Notes: a model not told the origin generated them from the sequence alone. DNA of 33,202 nt from Sphaerochaeta sp. (GCA_023228445.1 JALOBD010000004.1:1-33202); one strand, 5' to 3'. Counted from the first letter of the stretch, positions 23,938-32,949 are shown. Numbers and translations are program-made.

Positions 23938-24773
23938 AACCAAAGAAGTGTTCATTGGCCACCCTCGCTGTGAATATTCTTGTCTTTGTGGTTTTGACCA
24001 TCATCTTCATTGTACCATTCATCTATATCCTCCTCATGGCGTCAAAGAGCAGCAAAGAGGCTGCACTGCTGGCCTTCAGCCTTCCGGCAAAGAACCTCTT
24101 TATCCGAAATCTGATGGATGTGATAGCATACGGCAATTTTAGGATGTTCCGCGCATTGATCAACAGCACGGTGCTGACGGTCGCTTCGGTAGCCTTGATT
24201 GTTGTCTTCGGCTCACTCTTTGCCTTTGTAGCCCAACGCAAAAATGACAGGGTAGCCTCTCTGGCGATGGGGTTACTCCTCATTGGATTGATGATTCCAC
24301 CGGCTGTGGTTCCTACTGTCTTTTGGCTACAAAAACTAAAAATCTATAAAACCATGTTCGGAATGGTGATGATTGATGTAGCCTTGTTCATGTCCTTTGC
24401 GACGATGATTTTCAGGACTTCCATGGCTGGCATCCCACGCGATCTCGATGAAGCGTCCTTCATCGATGGAGCAACACCCCTGAGAATCTTCTTCTCTGTA
24501 ATTCTCCCGTTACTCAGGCCAGCCATCGTGACGGTGGTGGTCACCAGTTCGGTAAACATCTTCAACGATTTTGTTGGACCTTTGTACTTCTTGCCAGGAG
24601 CCAAGAACATAACCGCACCACTTACACTGTACTCCTTCATCAGCCAGTTCAGTACTCAGTGGAACCTCCTCTTTGCCAACGTCGTTGTGATCAGCATCAT
24701 CCCGCTGATCATCTTCATCTTTTTCCAAAACCAATTGGTGTCCGGGATGATGGGAGGAGCAATCAAGGGATAG
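23934..24773 (+). CDS. Sugar ABC transporter permease, MalG type (importer 2)
   Basis: This 279-residue permease has about six TM segments, the loop DEASFIDGATPLRIFFSVILPLLRP, and the typical tail VSGMMGGAIKG. Its ATG overlaps the end of the first permease (ATGA). It is followed 80 bases later by the GH78 gene on the same strand, with no strong terminator between, so the glycosidase is probably in the same operon. Confidence 0.93.
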   Translation: MKPKKCSLATLAVNILVFVVLTIIFIVPFIYILLMASKSSKEAALLAFSLPAKNLFIRNLMDVIAYGNFRMFRALINSTVLTVASVALIVVFGSLFAFVAQRKNDRVASLAMGLLLIGLMIPPAVVPTVFWLQKLKIYKTMFGMVMIDVALFMSFATMIFRTSMAGIPRDLDEASFIDGATPLRIFFSVILPLLRPAIVTVVVTSSVNIFNDFVGPLYFLPGAKNITAPLTLYSFISQFSTQWNLLFANVVVISIIPLIIFIFFQNQLVSGMMGGAIKG

Positions 24774-24853
24774 AGAACAATGGTGTTGGAGTACCCTGGG
24801 ATTTCACACTAATAAAACATACACCATAAACCACCATACCAAGGAGTGTAATT

Positions 24854-27520
24854 ATGTCGACCAAAATAAGATTACAAGTGAACTACCTCGATCATTTGAC
24901 CGGTATCGTTGAGAGCCCGCAGTTTTCATGGAGCATTGATTCTCCATTTCGTAGCTGCTTGCAGCTCCAATACCAGATACAAATTGCTGAAGATGATGCA
25001 TTCTCTACGATTACCTGCGACACCGGACTGGTGGAGAGTAGTCAATCTGCACAAATACGGGTGAAGGATTTTCACCCGGAGGAAGGCGTCCTCTACTTTG
25101 CTCGGGTTCGTGTTGTCACCGAGGCTGATGGACAACAGGCCACCGAAAGCAAATTCAGTCCTGCGGCAACCATTCTCGGCGGGCTGAAGGATCCAAATGA
25201 GCTGAAGGAATACTTTATCACCGCAGAGAAGGAGGAGGATATTCCACGCTCGAAAGGAACCTATCTGCGCAAAGAGATCACCATTGATAAGCAAGTTCGT
25301 CACGCAGTCGTCTTCTCGACTGCACAGGGTATGTACCAGTTGCACCTCAATGGAGAACAAGTCTCTGATGAGCAGTTCGCACCTGGCTGGACCACCTACG
25401 ACCATCGCTTGCTCTATCAGAGCTACGTGGTCACGGATCTGTTGAACTCAGGACCCAATGTCCTTGGTGCCCATCTGGGTGCTGGTTGGTACAAGGGTAC
25501 TATAGGGTTTCAGCATATCCACAATTTCTATGGCGATTATGCAGCACTCTCGCTTCGCCTCGACCTCTTCTATACCGATGGAACGAAACAGAGCTACTAC
25601 ACCGATGATAGTTGGAAAGGATCGTACAGTCCTGTGGTTAATGCCCAGATCTACGATGGTGAGACATGGGATGCGCGGTTGGAGCAGGAGGGGTGGGATC
25701 GACCTGGATTTATCACCGGAACCTGGTGGAGTGCAACGTCAACACCCTGTACCTCAGAGCGAATTGAAGCCCAGGTAGGGTCAGCGGTAACGCTCCAGGA
25801 AGAGATGGCCCCAAAACTTGCTTTCTATACCCCACAAGGGGATCGTGTCATTGATTTCGGTCAGAACATGTCAGCGCTCGTAGAGATACGAGGACAGGGA
25901 AAAGCTGGCGACACTGTGGAGCTTACCTGCTTCGAAGTGCTGGATAAGGACGGAAATGTTTATACCGCCAACCTACGCAAAGCAGCACAAAAGATCACAT
26001 ACACACTCAAAGATGACAAACCTTTTGTCTATCGCCCGCACTTTACGTTCTTTGGCTTCCGTTTCATCCACGTCTCATCCTTTCCTGGACGTAGTGACCT
26101 GGATAATTTCCGAGCATACGTCGTGCACTCCCAAATGGAAGAGACCGGCACGTTTGCCTGCTCTGACCCCGATGTCAATCAACTGCAGCACAACATCTTG
26201 TGGGGTTTGAAGAGCAACTTTGTCGATATCCCTACCGATTGTCCTCAACGTGACGAACGACTGGGATGGACGGGCGATGCACAGATCTTCTGCCGGACAT
26301 CAAGCTATCTGGTGAACACCTATACATTCTTCAGCAAGTGGCTTCGCGACCTTGCCCTTGACCAGACCTCTGAGGGAGGAGTTCCGCATGTTGTTCCCGA
26401 CCTGCTCAACAAACACCCCTTTGATGATTGGTTGATCAGCCAAGGCACACACTCTGCTGCCGCCTGGGCTGATGCGGCGGTCATCAACCCGTGGGTCCTC
26501 TATCTGACGTGGGGAGATACGAAGATCCTCGAGAACCAGTGGGAGAGCATGAAAGCTTGGATCGACTTCATGAGGGCGCATGCGGTGGACAATATCTGGA
26601 ATTACAAGCTTCAATTCGGTGATTGGGTCGCCTTGGATGCAGAGGAGGGGAGTTACTTTGGGGCAACCCCCAATGAGTTGACCTGTACCGCCTACTACGC
26701 CTACTCTACGCAGCTCTTTGTGAAAATCGCTCGGGTTTTGGGGAAAGCCAAGATTGCTGAAGAGTATGAGGCGTTGTACGATCAGATCGTCGAGACCTTC
26801 CAAAATACGTTTTTCCATGCAGATGGAACGATGACAGCCCAAACGCAAACTGCACATATTCTCGCTCTCCACTTTAACCTAGCTCCGAAGAGGTATCTCT
26901 CCCAGACAGTAGCAGGGCTCAAGAAGCTGCTGGCTGCCCACGACGGACACTTGGTGACCGGGTTTGTCGGAACGCCGTACTTCTGCCATGCGCTCTCTTC
27001 GCATGGCTGTATACAGGAAGCGTACGAGTTGCTCTTGAAGGACGATTTCCCCTCCTGGCTCTATCAAGTGAGAAAAGGAGCAACGACGGTCTGGGAGCAT
27101 TGGGATGGCATCAAGACTGATGGGTCGATGTGGAGTCCCAACATGAACTCATTCAACCATTACGCCTACGGGACAATCGGTGAGTGGCTCTATCGAGTGG
27201 TCGCTGGAATTGAGATCGATGAGCAAGCACCCGGGTACAAGCACTCCATCATCGCGCCAAGGATTGGTGGTAACCTTGATTGGGTCAAAGCACAGTATAG
27301 GTCGATCTACGGGACAGTGGGTGTGCATTGGAAACTGGGAACTACACCCAAAACCGTCGAACTTCAGGTCACTATTCCAGCTAACACCAGTGCAACCATC
27401 AAGCTGATGGATGCTGCAGCGGTATTGGAGGGAGATGGGCAGGAGTTCAAACCCAATGAATCCGGCTTTGAAGCGGAAGTGGGCTCTGGTCACTATACAG
27501 TGCGATATTTGCTACGATGA
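24854..27520 (+). CDS. GH78 alpha-L-rhamnosidase, cytoplasmic
   Basis: This 888-residue enzyme belongs to glycoside hydrolase family 78 and removes terminal alpha-L-rhamnose. N-terminal beta-sandwich regions (fibronectin-like at 5-110, then the carbohydrate-binding-like part with QLHLNGEQVSDEQFAPGWTTYDHR) precede the catalytic (alpha/alpha)6 barrel. The family motif DCPQRDERLGWTGDA begins at Asp462. Glu468 and Asp475 match conserved acidic positions, and Glu748 in TVWEHWDGI fits the proposed general base. There is no signal peptide, so it acts in the cytoplasm on imported substrates. AAGGAG lies seven bases before the ATG. It is probably the last gene of the importer-2 operon. The linkage or aglycone preference cannot be read from sequence. 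Confidence 0.95.
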   Translation: MSTKIRLQVNYLDHLTGIVESPQFSWSIDSPFRSCLQLQYQIQIAEDDAFSTITCDTGLVESSQSAQIRVKDFHPEEGVLYFARVRVVTEADGQQATESKFSPAATILGGLKDPNELKEYFITAEKEEDIPRSKGTYLRKEITIDKQVRHAVVFSTAQGMYQLHLNGEQVSDEQFAPGWTTYDHRLLYQSYVVTDLLNSGPNVLGAHLGAGWYKGTIGFQHIHNFYGDYAALSLRLDLFYTDGTKQSYYTDDSWKGSYSPVVNAQIYDGETWDARLEQEGWDRPGFITGTWWSATSTPCTSERIEAQVGSAVTLQEEMAPKLAFYTPQGDRVIDFGQNMSALVEIRGQGKAGDTVELTCFEVLDKDGNVYTANLRKAAQKITYTLKDDKPFVYRPHFTFFGFRFIHVSSFPGRSDLDNFRAYVVHSQMEETGTFACSDPDVNQLQHNILWGLKSNFVDIPTDCPQRDERLGWTGDAQIFCRTSSYLVNTYTFFSKWLRDLALDQTSEGGVPHVVPDLLNKHPFDDWLISQGTHSAAAWADAAVINPWVLYLTWGDTKILENQWESMKAWIDFMRAHAVDNIWNYKLQFGDWVALDAEEGSYFGATPNELTCTAYYAYSTQLFVKIARVLGKAKIAEEYEALYDQIVETFQNTFFHADGTMTAQTQTAHILALHFNLAPKRYLSQTVAGLKKLLAAHDGHLVTGFVGTPYFCHALSSHGCIQEAYELLLKDDFPSWLYQVRKGATTVWEHWDGIKTDGSMWSPNMNSFNHYAYGTIGEWLYRVVAGIEIDEQAPGYKHSIIAPRIGGNLDWVKAQYRSIYGTVGVHWKLGTTPKTVELQVTIPANTSATIKLMDAAAVLEGDGQEFKPNESGFEAEVGSGHYTVRYLLR

Positions 27521-27534
27521 CCTTCCGACCAACG

Positions 27535-27571
27535 GGAGCCATGGACAAGGTCAATTCTTGCTCATGGCTCC
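27535..27571 (+). terminator. Terminator hairpin after the rhamnosidase
   Basis: GGAGCCATG (27535-27543) pairs perfectly with CATGGCTCC (27563-27571) around a 19-base loop, 14 bases after the stop, followed by TTCT. It is a reasonable operon end. Confidence 0.6.
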
Positions 27572-27607
27572 TTCTACGTGGCAGAGCTGATAGCAGACAA
27601 CGTTTGT

Positions 27608-27666
27608 GTGAAATCCTCTTTCATTTCACTGCTCCAGAGAGGGTAAGCCTCCGTCTCCGTTTTTTT
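27608..27666. terminator. Convergent termination region between GH78 and GH127
   Basis: GTGAAA (27608-27613) and TTTCAC (27624-27629) form a short hairpin that could end the leftward GH127 transcript. For rightward transcripts, an imperfect GAGAGGG / CCT-TCTC hairpin (about 27636-27657) is followed by seven T residues (27660-27666). No gene is seen in 27521-27735. Confidence 0.35.
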
Positions 27667-27735
27667 ACCACCGACAGCGAGAGAGCTTCATGATCAGGAG
27701 AGAGATGCAGTAATCATGCCAACAACGGTATGGGT

Positions 27736-29700
27736 TTACACGGGTGAAAGGTACAGCGGGTGGAAGATTTTCATTCCACCAAGCCCTCTATTATCCCACG
27801 CAAAATAGGGTATCAGATGAAGGGTCTGTGGCCTTGCCTCGAGCGATTCTGCCTCTTGGTAGAGAGTATGGTTATCCCAGTCCAACGGACTGAGGTCAGC
27901 CCCGTCGTTGGTTTCGAGACAGAGCAAAGACTCTTCTGCGATGGTACGCCAGACCGTTCGGAATATAGGATTTGAACGGACTCCCAACGATGCCCAGTCA
28001 GTCTTCGGATGGTCAACTTGTTCACTGCAATAGAGGAGCGGACCACGCATGACGGCAACTTGGTGGCTGGAATTCTCCACCATTGGGTGGGCCAGCACGA
28101 GTCGAGCTTCCATATCCATGGAGAGGACCAACTCGTCACCGACTTTCCATGATCGAGTGATGGGGATGTATGTATTTGCATCTGCTTCGGTGAGTGTAAG
28201 CTCCTCTGGCCCATATGAGAGCGTACCGCTCTTCAGCCAGGAAGGCACTCTCACACTCAGGGTAAAGGGTGAGCCGTCACACTCGGTAACGATAATACGT
28301 ACTGTCCCGTCCCATGGATACTCGGTCTGTTGCTCCAGGACGACGCGATGCTCCCCGATGTGTATGGTTGTTGTGCCCTGGGCGTACATGCCGACCAGAA
28401 TTTCATCGTCACGAAGCGCCCATGTATACTCGCTGACTTCTACAAGTGCCCGCACCATGTTGGGAGGACAGCAGAAGGAGGAGAGATACTCGCTTCTGGT
28501 ACGTTCCCACTTCAAATAGAAGGGGAGGGGCTCCTCTTCTCGTGCGAGGGGATTGGAGTAGAAGTATCGCAGCCCATCACGGCTTGTAGAAGCCAATATG
28601 AGGTTGTAGAAGGATTGTTCAATGCGATCGATGTGAGCAGCATTCCCGTTGATGAGGAAGAGACGCCAGTTGAAGAAGATATTGCCGATGGTGGCACAGG
28701 TCTCGTTGTAAGCGGTGAGGTTTGGCAGTTGGTATGGCCGACCGAATGATTGATGGGTCCGGGACAATGCAGGATGGTCTCCGGCGAACCCGGCAGGAGA
28801 GACCCCGTCGTAGAGGGCCCCCACGCCACTGTTGATGTACATCTTTGTGTACTCTTCGCTCTGCCAGACCCGCTGCAGCATCAACAAATGTTCGGGCTTT
28901 CCAAGTTCGGCGTATAGATCAGCCACTCCGCTATACAGATAGGTGGCCCGAACCGCATGGCCGAGTATCTCATCATGCTCTGCCAACGTGAGGCGGTCTT
29001 GGTTGTCATCCGTTCCCCCTACTACTGAATCACGCAACCTGATGGCCAGCTCGGCTGTCTTGAGATGAGTAGGATCACCGGTGTGGCGCCACAACTCCAC
29101 CAGGGCCATGTAGTGGGAAGGGCAGATCGCCGTTTTACCTGATTTGGTGCGCTCAGCCTCCTCAAAGAGAGTGTTAAGGCAGAGGGCGGCTTTGATTCCC
29201 AGCTCCAATAGCGTTGTCTCGTGTGTTGATCGAGCATGGACAATTGAGGCAGTGATCAGATGGCCAAGGTTGTAGGCTTCGAAGTTGAGGCTGTCGCCCA
29301 ACCTGCTCGCCTCTCTCCCTTCCTTGAGCCTGATTGAATATTGGGTGAAGATGTATCCATCTTCATGCTGCACTTGACCGATCAACTCGATCGCAGAGTC
29401 AATCATACCCTTCAGTTCCTCATCGCCTGTGACTGCCCAGGTGTATGATGCCGCCTCAAGCCATTTGTAGAAGTCTCCATCGCCAAAGGGAGGGCCCTGA
29501 TGCGTACCCTCTTGAAGGCCTGCGGCAATACGGAAATTGGCTAGACAGTGACTGATTTCATCACTGGCGAAGAGGCGATAAATGTTCGCAATTATCACCG
29601 TGTGGGCACGCTGGACCTGAGTGGACCAGAAGCCCCCTTCAAGCTGCGTGCTATGCAAGGGTAGCGTCATGACTGTGGCATACGGACTGTGTTTTTCCAT
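27736..29700 (-). CDS. GH127 beta-L-arabinofuranosidase, cytoplasmic
   Basis: This 654-residue protein belongs to glycoside hydrolase family 127 (formerly DUF1680), whose characterised members remove terminal beta-L-arabinofuranose with a zinc-bound cysteine nucleophile. The site is intact: Glu333 and Cys335 in YNETCATIGN, and Cys410-Cys411 in SSFCCPPNMVR. These correspond to the Glu/Cys/Cys/Cys zinc set of the bifidobacterial enzyme. The (alpha/alpha)6 barrel occupies roughly residues 10-430 and beta-domains follow. No signal peptide is present, so it acts in the cytoplasm. It starts 10 bases after the MalG-type permease of importer 3 and is its operon partner. Some members of this broad family have other substrates. 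Confidence 0.92.
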   Translation of the reverse strand: MEKHSPYATVMTLPLHSTQLEGGFWSTQVQRAHTVIIANIYRLFASDEISHCLANFRIAAGLQEGTHQGPPFGDGDFYKWLEAASYTWAVTGDEELKGMIDSAIELIGQVQHEDGYIFTQYSIRLKEGREASRLGDSLNFEAYNLGHLITASIVHARSTHETTLLELGIKAALCLNTLFEEAERTKSGKTAICPSHYMALVELWRHTGDPTHLKTAELAIRLRDSVVGGTDDNQDRLTLAEHDEILGHAVRATYLYSGVADLYAELGKPEHLLMLQRVWQSEEYTKMYINSGVGALYDGVSPAGFAGDHPALSRTHQSFGRPYQLPNLTAYNETCATIGNIFFNWRLFLINGNAAHIDRIEQSFYNLILASTSRDGLRYFYSNPLAREEEPLPFYLKWERTRSEYLSSFCCPPNMVRALVEVSEYTWALRDDEILVGMYAQGTTTIHIGEHRVVLEQQTEYPWDGTVRIIVTECDGSPFTLSVRVPSWLKSGTLSYGPEELTLTEADANTYIPITRSWKVGDELVLSMDMEARLVLAHPMVENSSHQVAVMRGPLLYCSEQVDHPKTDWASLGVRSNPIFRTVWRTIAEESLLCLETNDGADLSPLDWDNHTLYQEAESLEARPQTLHLIPYFAWDNRGLGGMKIFHPLYLSPV

Positions 29701-29710
29701 GATTATTCAC

Positions 29711-30535
29711 CTATCCTTTCACCGCGCCGGTAGTCAGACTCGCGATGATGTGTTTTTGCAGGAGGGCGTAGACCACCAAGACGGGGAGGATGACCATCAT
29801 CATGAAAGCAAATACCGTGCCCCAATTGGTGTAGTATTGGGAGACGAAATTATAGACACTGATGACGATTGGCCACTTCTTGCTGTCGCTGATCAGATAG
29901 AAGGGGGCCGTAAAGTCGTTCCAAATCGCTGTGACTGTGACGATGGTGGAGGTCACGATGGGGGTACGCAAGAGCGGGATGATCAGCAGCATGAACAGTC
30001 GGGGATAGCTGCATCCCTCGATTACGGCCGCCTCATCGATCTCTCTGGGTACTGTCTTCATGAAACCGGCCAAGAGAAAGACAGAGAAGGGAAGGTTGAT
30101 AGCCACATAAAAGAGGATGATGCCTAGATAAGTGTTGTGGATTTTTGTTTGCATCATCAACTGAATAGTCGGAATGATTGAGATGGGGACGATAATGCCT
30201 GCAAATAGGGCGAAGTAGAGAACCTTCCCCAGCTTTCCCTCTTTGCGTTGGATGATGAACGCTGACATGGAAGCGAATAGGTTGACGAAGATTGTGGCAA
30301 AGGTTGTGATGATCAGGCTATTGCGTAAGCCTCTCCAAAAATATGGTTTGGAAAGGACAGTGATATAATTTTCCAAAGTGGGATTGGCAGGGGGGGAGAG
30401 TTTGAAAAGAGCACTCTCTCGTACATCTTTGAAGGAGTTGACGAGCATCATCAGAAACGGAGTCAGGATGATGGCTGAGAGGATGATGCAAAGAAGGATA
30501 AGCAGGGTATGCTGAAGGTGTCGTGGTGCGGTCAT
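29711..30535 (-). CDS. Sugar ABC transporter permease, MalG type (importer 3)
   Basis: This 274-residue permease has about six TM segments, with the first in TLLILLCIILSAIILTPFLMM. The EAA loop reads DEAAVIEGCSYPRLFMLLIIPLLRTP, and the C-terminus is the family-typical IASLTTGAVKG. Its start overlaps the end of the MalF-type gene by four bases. GH127 follows after 10 bases. Confidence 0.93.
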   Translation of the reverse strand: MTAPRHLQHTLLILLCIILSAIILTPFLMMLVNSFKDVRESALFKLSPPANPTLENYITVLSKPYFWRGLRNSLIITTFATIFVNLFASMSAFIIQRKEGKLGKVLYFALFAGIIVPISIIPTIQLMMQTKIHNTYLGIILFYVAINLPFSVFLLAGFMKTVPREIDEAAVIEGCSYPRLFMLLIIPLLRTPIVTSTIVTVTAIWNDFTAPFYLISDSKKWPIVISVYNFVSQYYTNWGTVFAFMMMVILPVLVVYALLQKHIIASLTTGAVKG

Positions 30536-31416
30536 AGCTCCACCTCCCTTCGCCTGAGCAAGAGCAATACAGGAAGGCCAATGGTGATGATCAAAAGGCT
30601 GAGGATGATGTTGGCTGCGGTGCCGCTTCCATAGAGGCCAAGGCTGAACGTACTCATGATGTAGGTGTTCATCACCTCGGTAGCGTAGCCTGGCCCCCCA
30701 TTGGTCAGTACCAGAATCATGACGAAGACTTTCATGGTGCCGATGAGGGCAAGCACGACGTTGATGGTAATGGATGGAGCAAGCAAGGGTAACGTTATAT
30801 GTGCCAACCGTCTCACTCCATTTGCCCCGTCTATTGCCGCACTCTCATACAGCTCTTGAGGAATCGCCTGGAGACCTGCCAGATAGATGACCATGCTGAA
30901 CCCTGTCGTTCTCCACACATCGGTCATGATGGTGGAAAAGAGAGCAATGTTCGGGTCGTTCAGCCAATCTTTTGCGAGAAATGCCAAGCCAATGGTTCTG
31001 AGGCTTTGGTTTAAAATTCCCTGGCTTGGGTTGTAAATTGCCGTAAACAGATAGCCAATAACCACCGGAGCGATGACATAGGGAAGGAAAATAATGGTCC
31101 GAAATAGGTTCTTGCCCCGAAGGGTAGCGATGTTGAGGAGGATGGCTAACAAGAGTCCCAAGAAGTTACGGGTGAACGTCACGCTGAACGCGTAGGTCAA
31201 TGTGTTGCCGAGGGTCGCTCTGAACTTTATATCGGAGAAGAGTTCGATGAAGTTGTCAAACCCAATGAACGTGATGACACGACGATTGATGTTCCAATCG
31301 GTGAGGCTGTAGTAGAAACTGGTCAACGTTGGGATTACGAAGAGAAACCCGAATACCAGAATGGTCGGGAGAAGGAACCAGTTGGGGTAGCGCGAGCGTT
31401 GGCTTGATATCGTCAT
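30532..31416 (-). CDS. Sugar ABC transporter permease, MalF type (importer 3)
   Basis: This 294-residue permease has its first TM in NWFLLPTILVFGFLFVIPTL. The EAA-like loop reads ESAAIDGANGVRRLAHITLPLL. GAGG lies six bases before the ATG at 31416. It overlaps the next permease (ATGA). No ATPase gene accompanies this importer either. Confidence 0.93.
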   Translation of the reverse strand: MTISSQRSRYPNWFLLPTILVFGFLFVIPTLTSFYYSLTDWNINRRVITFIGFDNFIELFSDIKFRATLGNTLTYAFSVTFTRNFLGLLLAILLNIATLRGKNLFRTIIFLPYVIAPVVIGYLFTAIYNPSQGILNQSLRTIGLAFLAKDWLNDPNIALFSTIMTDVWRTTGFSMVIYLAGLQAIPQELYESAAIDGANGVRRLAHITLPLLAPSITINVVLALIGTMKVFVMILVLTNGGPGYATEVMNTYIMSTFSLGLYGSGTAANIILSLLIITIGLPVLLLLRRREVEL

Positions 31417-31443
31417 GGAAACCTCATGGCCATCGTATGAAGG

Positions 31444-31472
31444 TAGGCACCAGGCTTACTGCCTGGTGCCTA
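31444..31472 (-). terminator. Intercistronic hairpin between binding protein 3 and permease
   Basis: TAGGCACCAGGC (31444-31455) and GCCTGGTGCCTA (31461-31472) form a perfect 12-bp, GC-rich stem around a 5-base loop. It is 14 bases past the binding-protein stop on the - strand and 28 bases before the permease start. The position is equivalent to the hairpins of importers 1 and 2. Confidence 0.7.
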
Positions 31473-31485
31473 GAATACCATATAC

Positions 31486-32763
31486 TTAGAAGCCAGGAAG
31501 GGCTCGAGCTTTACCGGTCCTTCGGTAGTTCTCATCCATGAGGTTCAGGGCAGTATTCACATCACCGGTGATCAGCATGTTCTGCAGAATTTTAGGGAAG
31601 TCGGTGAAGGATGAAGAAAGCCTGTTCTGTACGTTGATCTTTGCTTTGCCTGCCTGGTCAAACGCGAGGACATCCATCTCATACGGGAGCAGTTCCTTTT
31701 CAACACCCTTGTACACCGGAATACCGGCATTGTAGTCGAAATAGATGGCCTGATTTTCGCTCTTTGTCATGAAGCGCACCAAGTCCATCGCCCAATCGGT
31801 GTTTTTGCCATCACGTGGCACCAGTATCTGATGAGCGGGAGTCAACATCGCGATTCCTTGGTCAGTATCACTTGGTAGCGGGAACCAGCCAATTTTTTCT
31901 GAGACGTAGTCCTGACCGAATTTGGCCATTAAGGAAGGAATGAAGTTGCTGATCTGAAAGGCGACAGCGACCTTTCCGGTGGCCAGAAGCTCCATTTGTT
32001 CCTCATAGGTGCCGGCTTGGTAGCCACTCTGGAAGAGTCCAGCGTCCCTGAGGGAAACATAGCGGGAGAAGACATCCCTGAGGGCAGGAATCTGGTTGAG
32101 TTGCAGTTCGTTTACCTCAAGTCTTTGTACTCCTTCATCCCCGATAGCTGGATCAACGAATGTCGGCCAGGCAATCAAGGAGAACACCTGCAAGGGCCAC
32201 TCGGTCTTTGAAGCCTCATAGACTGGGATGTAGCCGGCAGCCTTCGCTCTCCTGAGGATGCTGAGGAAGTCAGCGTAATGTACTGGAGGCTTTGCTCCGA
32301 TGGCCGCAAAGACATCCTTGTTGTAGTATACGCCGTATGTTCCTGTTCCACCCCACGGTGCACCGTACAGCTTACCCTGATACCGCTGGAAATCAAGGGA
32401 TGCCTCGAGTACATTATCGAACAGCGGGTCACCAGTCATCTCCAGAAGTCGATCGACACCGAATTTGGTGTACTGCTTGGTTCCCGGGTCCATGGTGAAG
32501 AGATCGGGGTAATCCTTAGTCGCAAAGCGAGTTTGCAGGAGCCTGCCATACTCTTCTCCAGCAGGCAATGCCTGGATTTCTACCTTGATCCCCACTTCAG
32601 CGGTGTATTTTGCAAATATTTTTTCCAAAGGATCGAGGATGGTGGTGTTTGGTACAACTACTGTCAGAGATGACGGTTTTTTTGGACCAACCTCGGCCGA
32701 TGGTGCAGCAAATACTGCAAAAGCGATAACGAGCACCAATAGCAACGAAATCAATTTTTTCAT
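31486..32763 (-). CDS. Sugar ABC transporter substrate-binding protein (importer 3)
   Basis: This 425-residue family 1 solute-binding protein has the signal peptide MKKLISLLLVLVIAFAVFA and probable cleavage near AAPSAEVG, without a lipobox cysteine. The mature part begins SLTVVVPNTTILDPLEKIFAKYTAEVGIKVEIQ, and WGGTGTYGVYYNKDVFAAIG is a common internal segment. The frame extends nine codons upstream to 32790. The ATG at 32763, six bases after AAGGAGGAT, gives a normal signal peptide and is chosen. Operon partners are two permeases and GH127, so an oligosaccharide carrying beta-L-arabinofuranose is the likely ligand (inferred). Confidence 0.94.
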   Translation of the reverse strand: MKKLISLLLVLVIAFAVFAAPSAEVGPKKPSSLTVVVPNTTILDPLEKIFAKYTAEVGIKVEIQALPAGEEYGRLLQTRFATKDYPDLFTMDPGTKQYTKFGVDRLLEMTGDPLFDNVLEASLDFQRYQGKLYGAPWGGTGTYGVYYNKDVFAAIGAKPPVHYADFLSILRRAKAAGYIPVYEASKTEWPLQVFSLIAWPTFVDPAIGDEGVQRLEVNELQLNQIPALRDVFSRYVSLRDAGLFQSGYQAGTYEEQMELLATGKVAVAFQISNFIPSLMAKFGQDYVSEKIGWFPLPSDTDQGIAMLTPAHQILVPRDGKNTDWAMDLVRFMTKSENQAIYFDYNAGIPVYKGVEKELLPYEMDVLAFDQAGKAKINVQNRLSSSFTDFPKILQNMLITGDVNTALNLMDENYRRTGKARALPGF

Positions 32764-32829
32764 AAGAATCCTCCTTGTGAGAGATAACACGAGATGTCAC
32801 ATAAACATCATACGTATTATCATAAGCAA

Positions 32830-32858
32830 ATTAAACCATGATAATTTGTATTTGTCAA
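32830..32858 (-). promoter_or_regulatory. Promoter of importer 3 / GH127 operon
   Basis: Reading leftward, a perfect TTGACA (32858-32853) is followed after 17 bases by TTTAAT (32835-32830, five of six), with an upstream TGG making it an extended -10. The transcript would start near 32823 with a leader of about 60 bases. This is the best sigma-70-type promoter in the window. Confidence 0.75.
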
Positions 32859-32869
32859 ATAATATTTGA
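32855..32869. promoter_or_regulatory. Palindromic operator candidate over the importer-3 -35 box
   Basis: TCAAATAATATTTGA is a perfect 7+1+7 inverted repeat that overlaps the -35 hexamer of the importer-3 promoter, an arrangement expected for repression. The regulator is unknown. No regulator gene adjoins this operon. Confidence 0.5.
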
Positions 32870-32917
32870 TGAATGGTTTGTATTCTTATGAGATTTAGTT
32901 CTTTTTGATTTCGATTT

Positions 32918-32949
32918 CTTATATAAGTGGTTACTTATACAATTGTATA
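32918..32949. promoter_or_regulatory. Palindromes upstream of the peroxiredoxin gene
   Basis: CTTATATAAG (32918-32927) and TATACAATTGTATA (32936-32949) are perfect palindromes of 10 and 14 bp in the AT-rich region between importer 3 and the peroxiredoxin gene. Either could be an operator or simply AT-rich symmetry. They do not match the PerR box closely. Confidence 0.35.
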
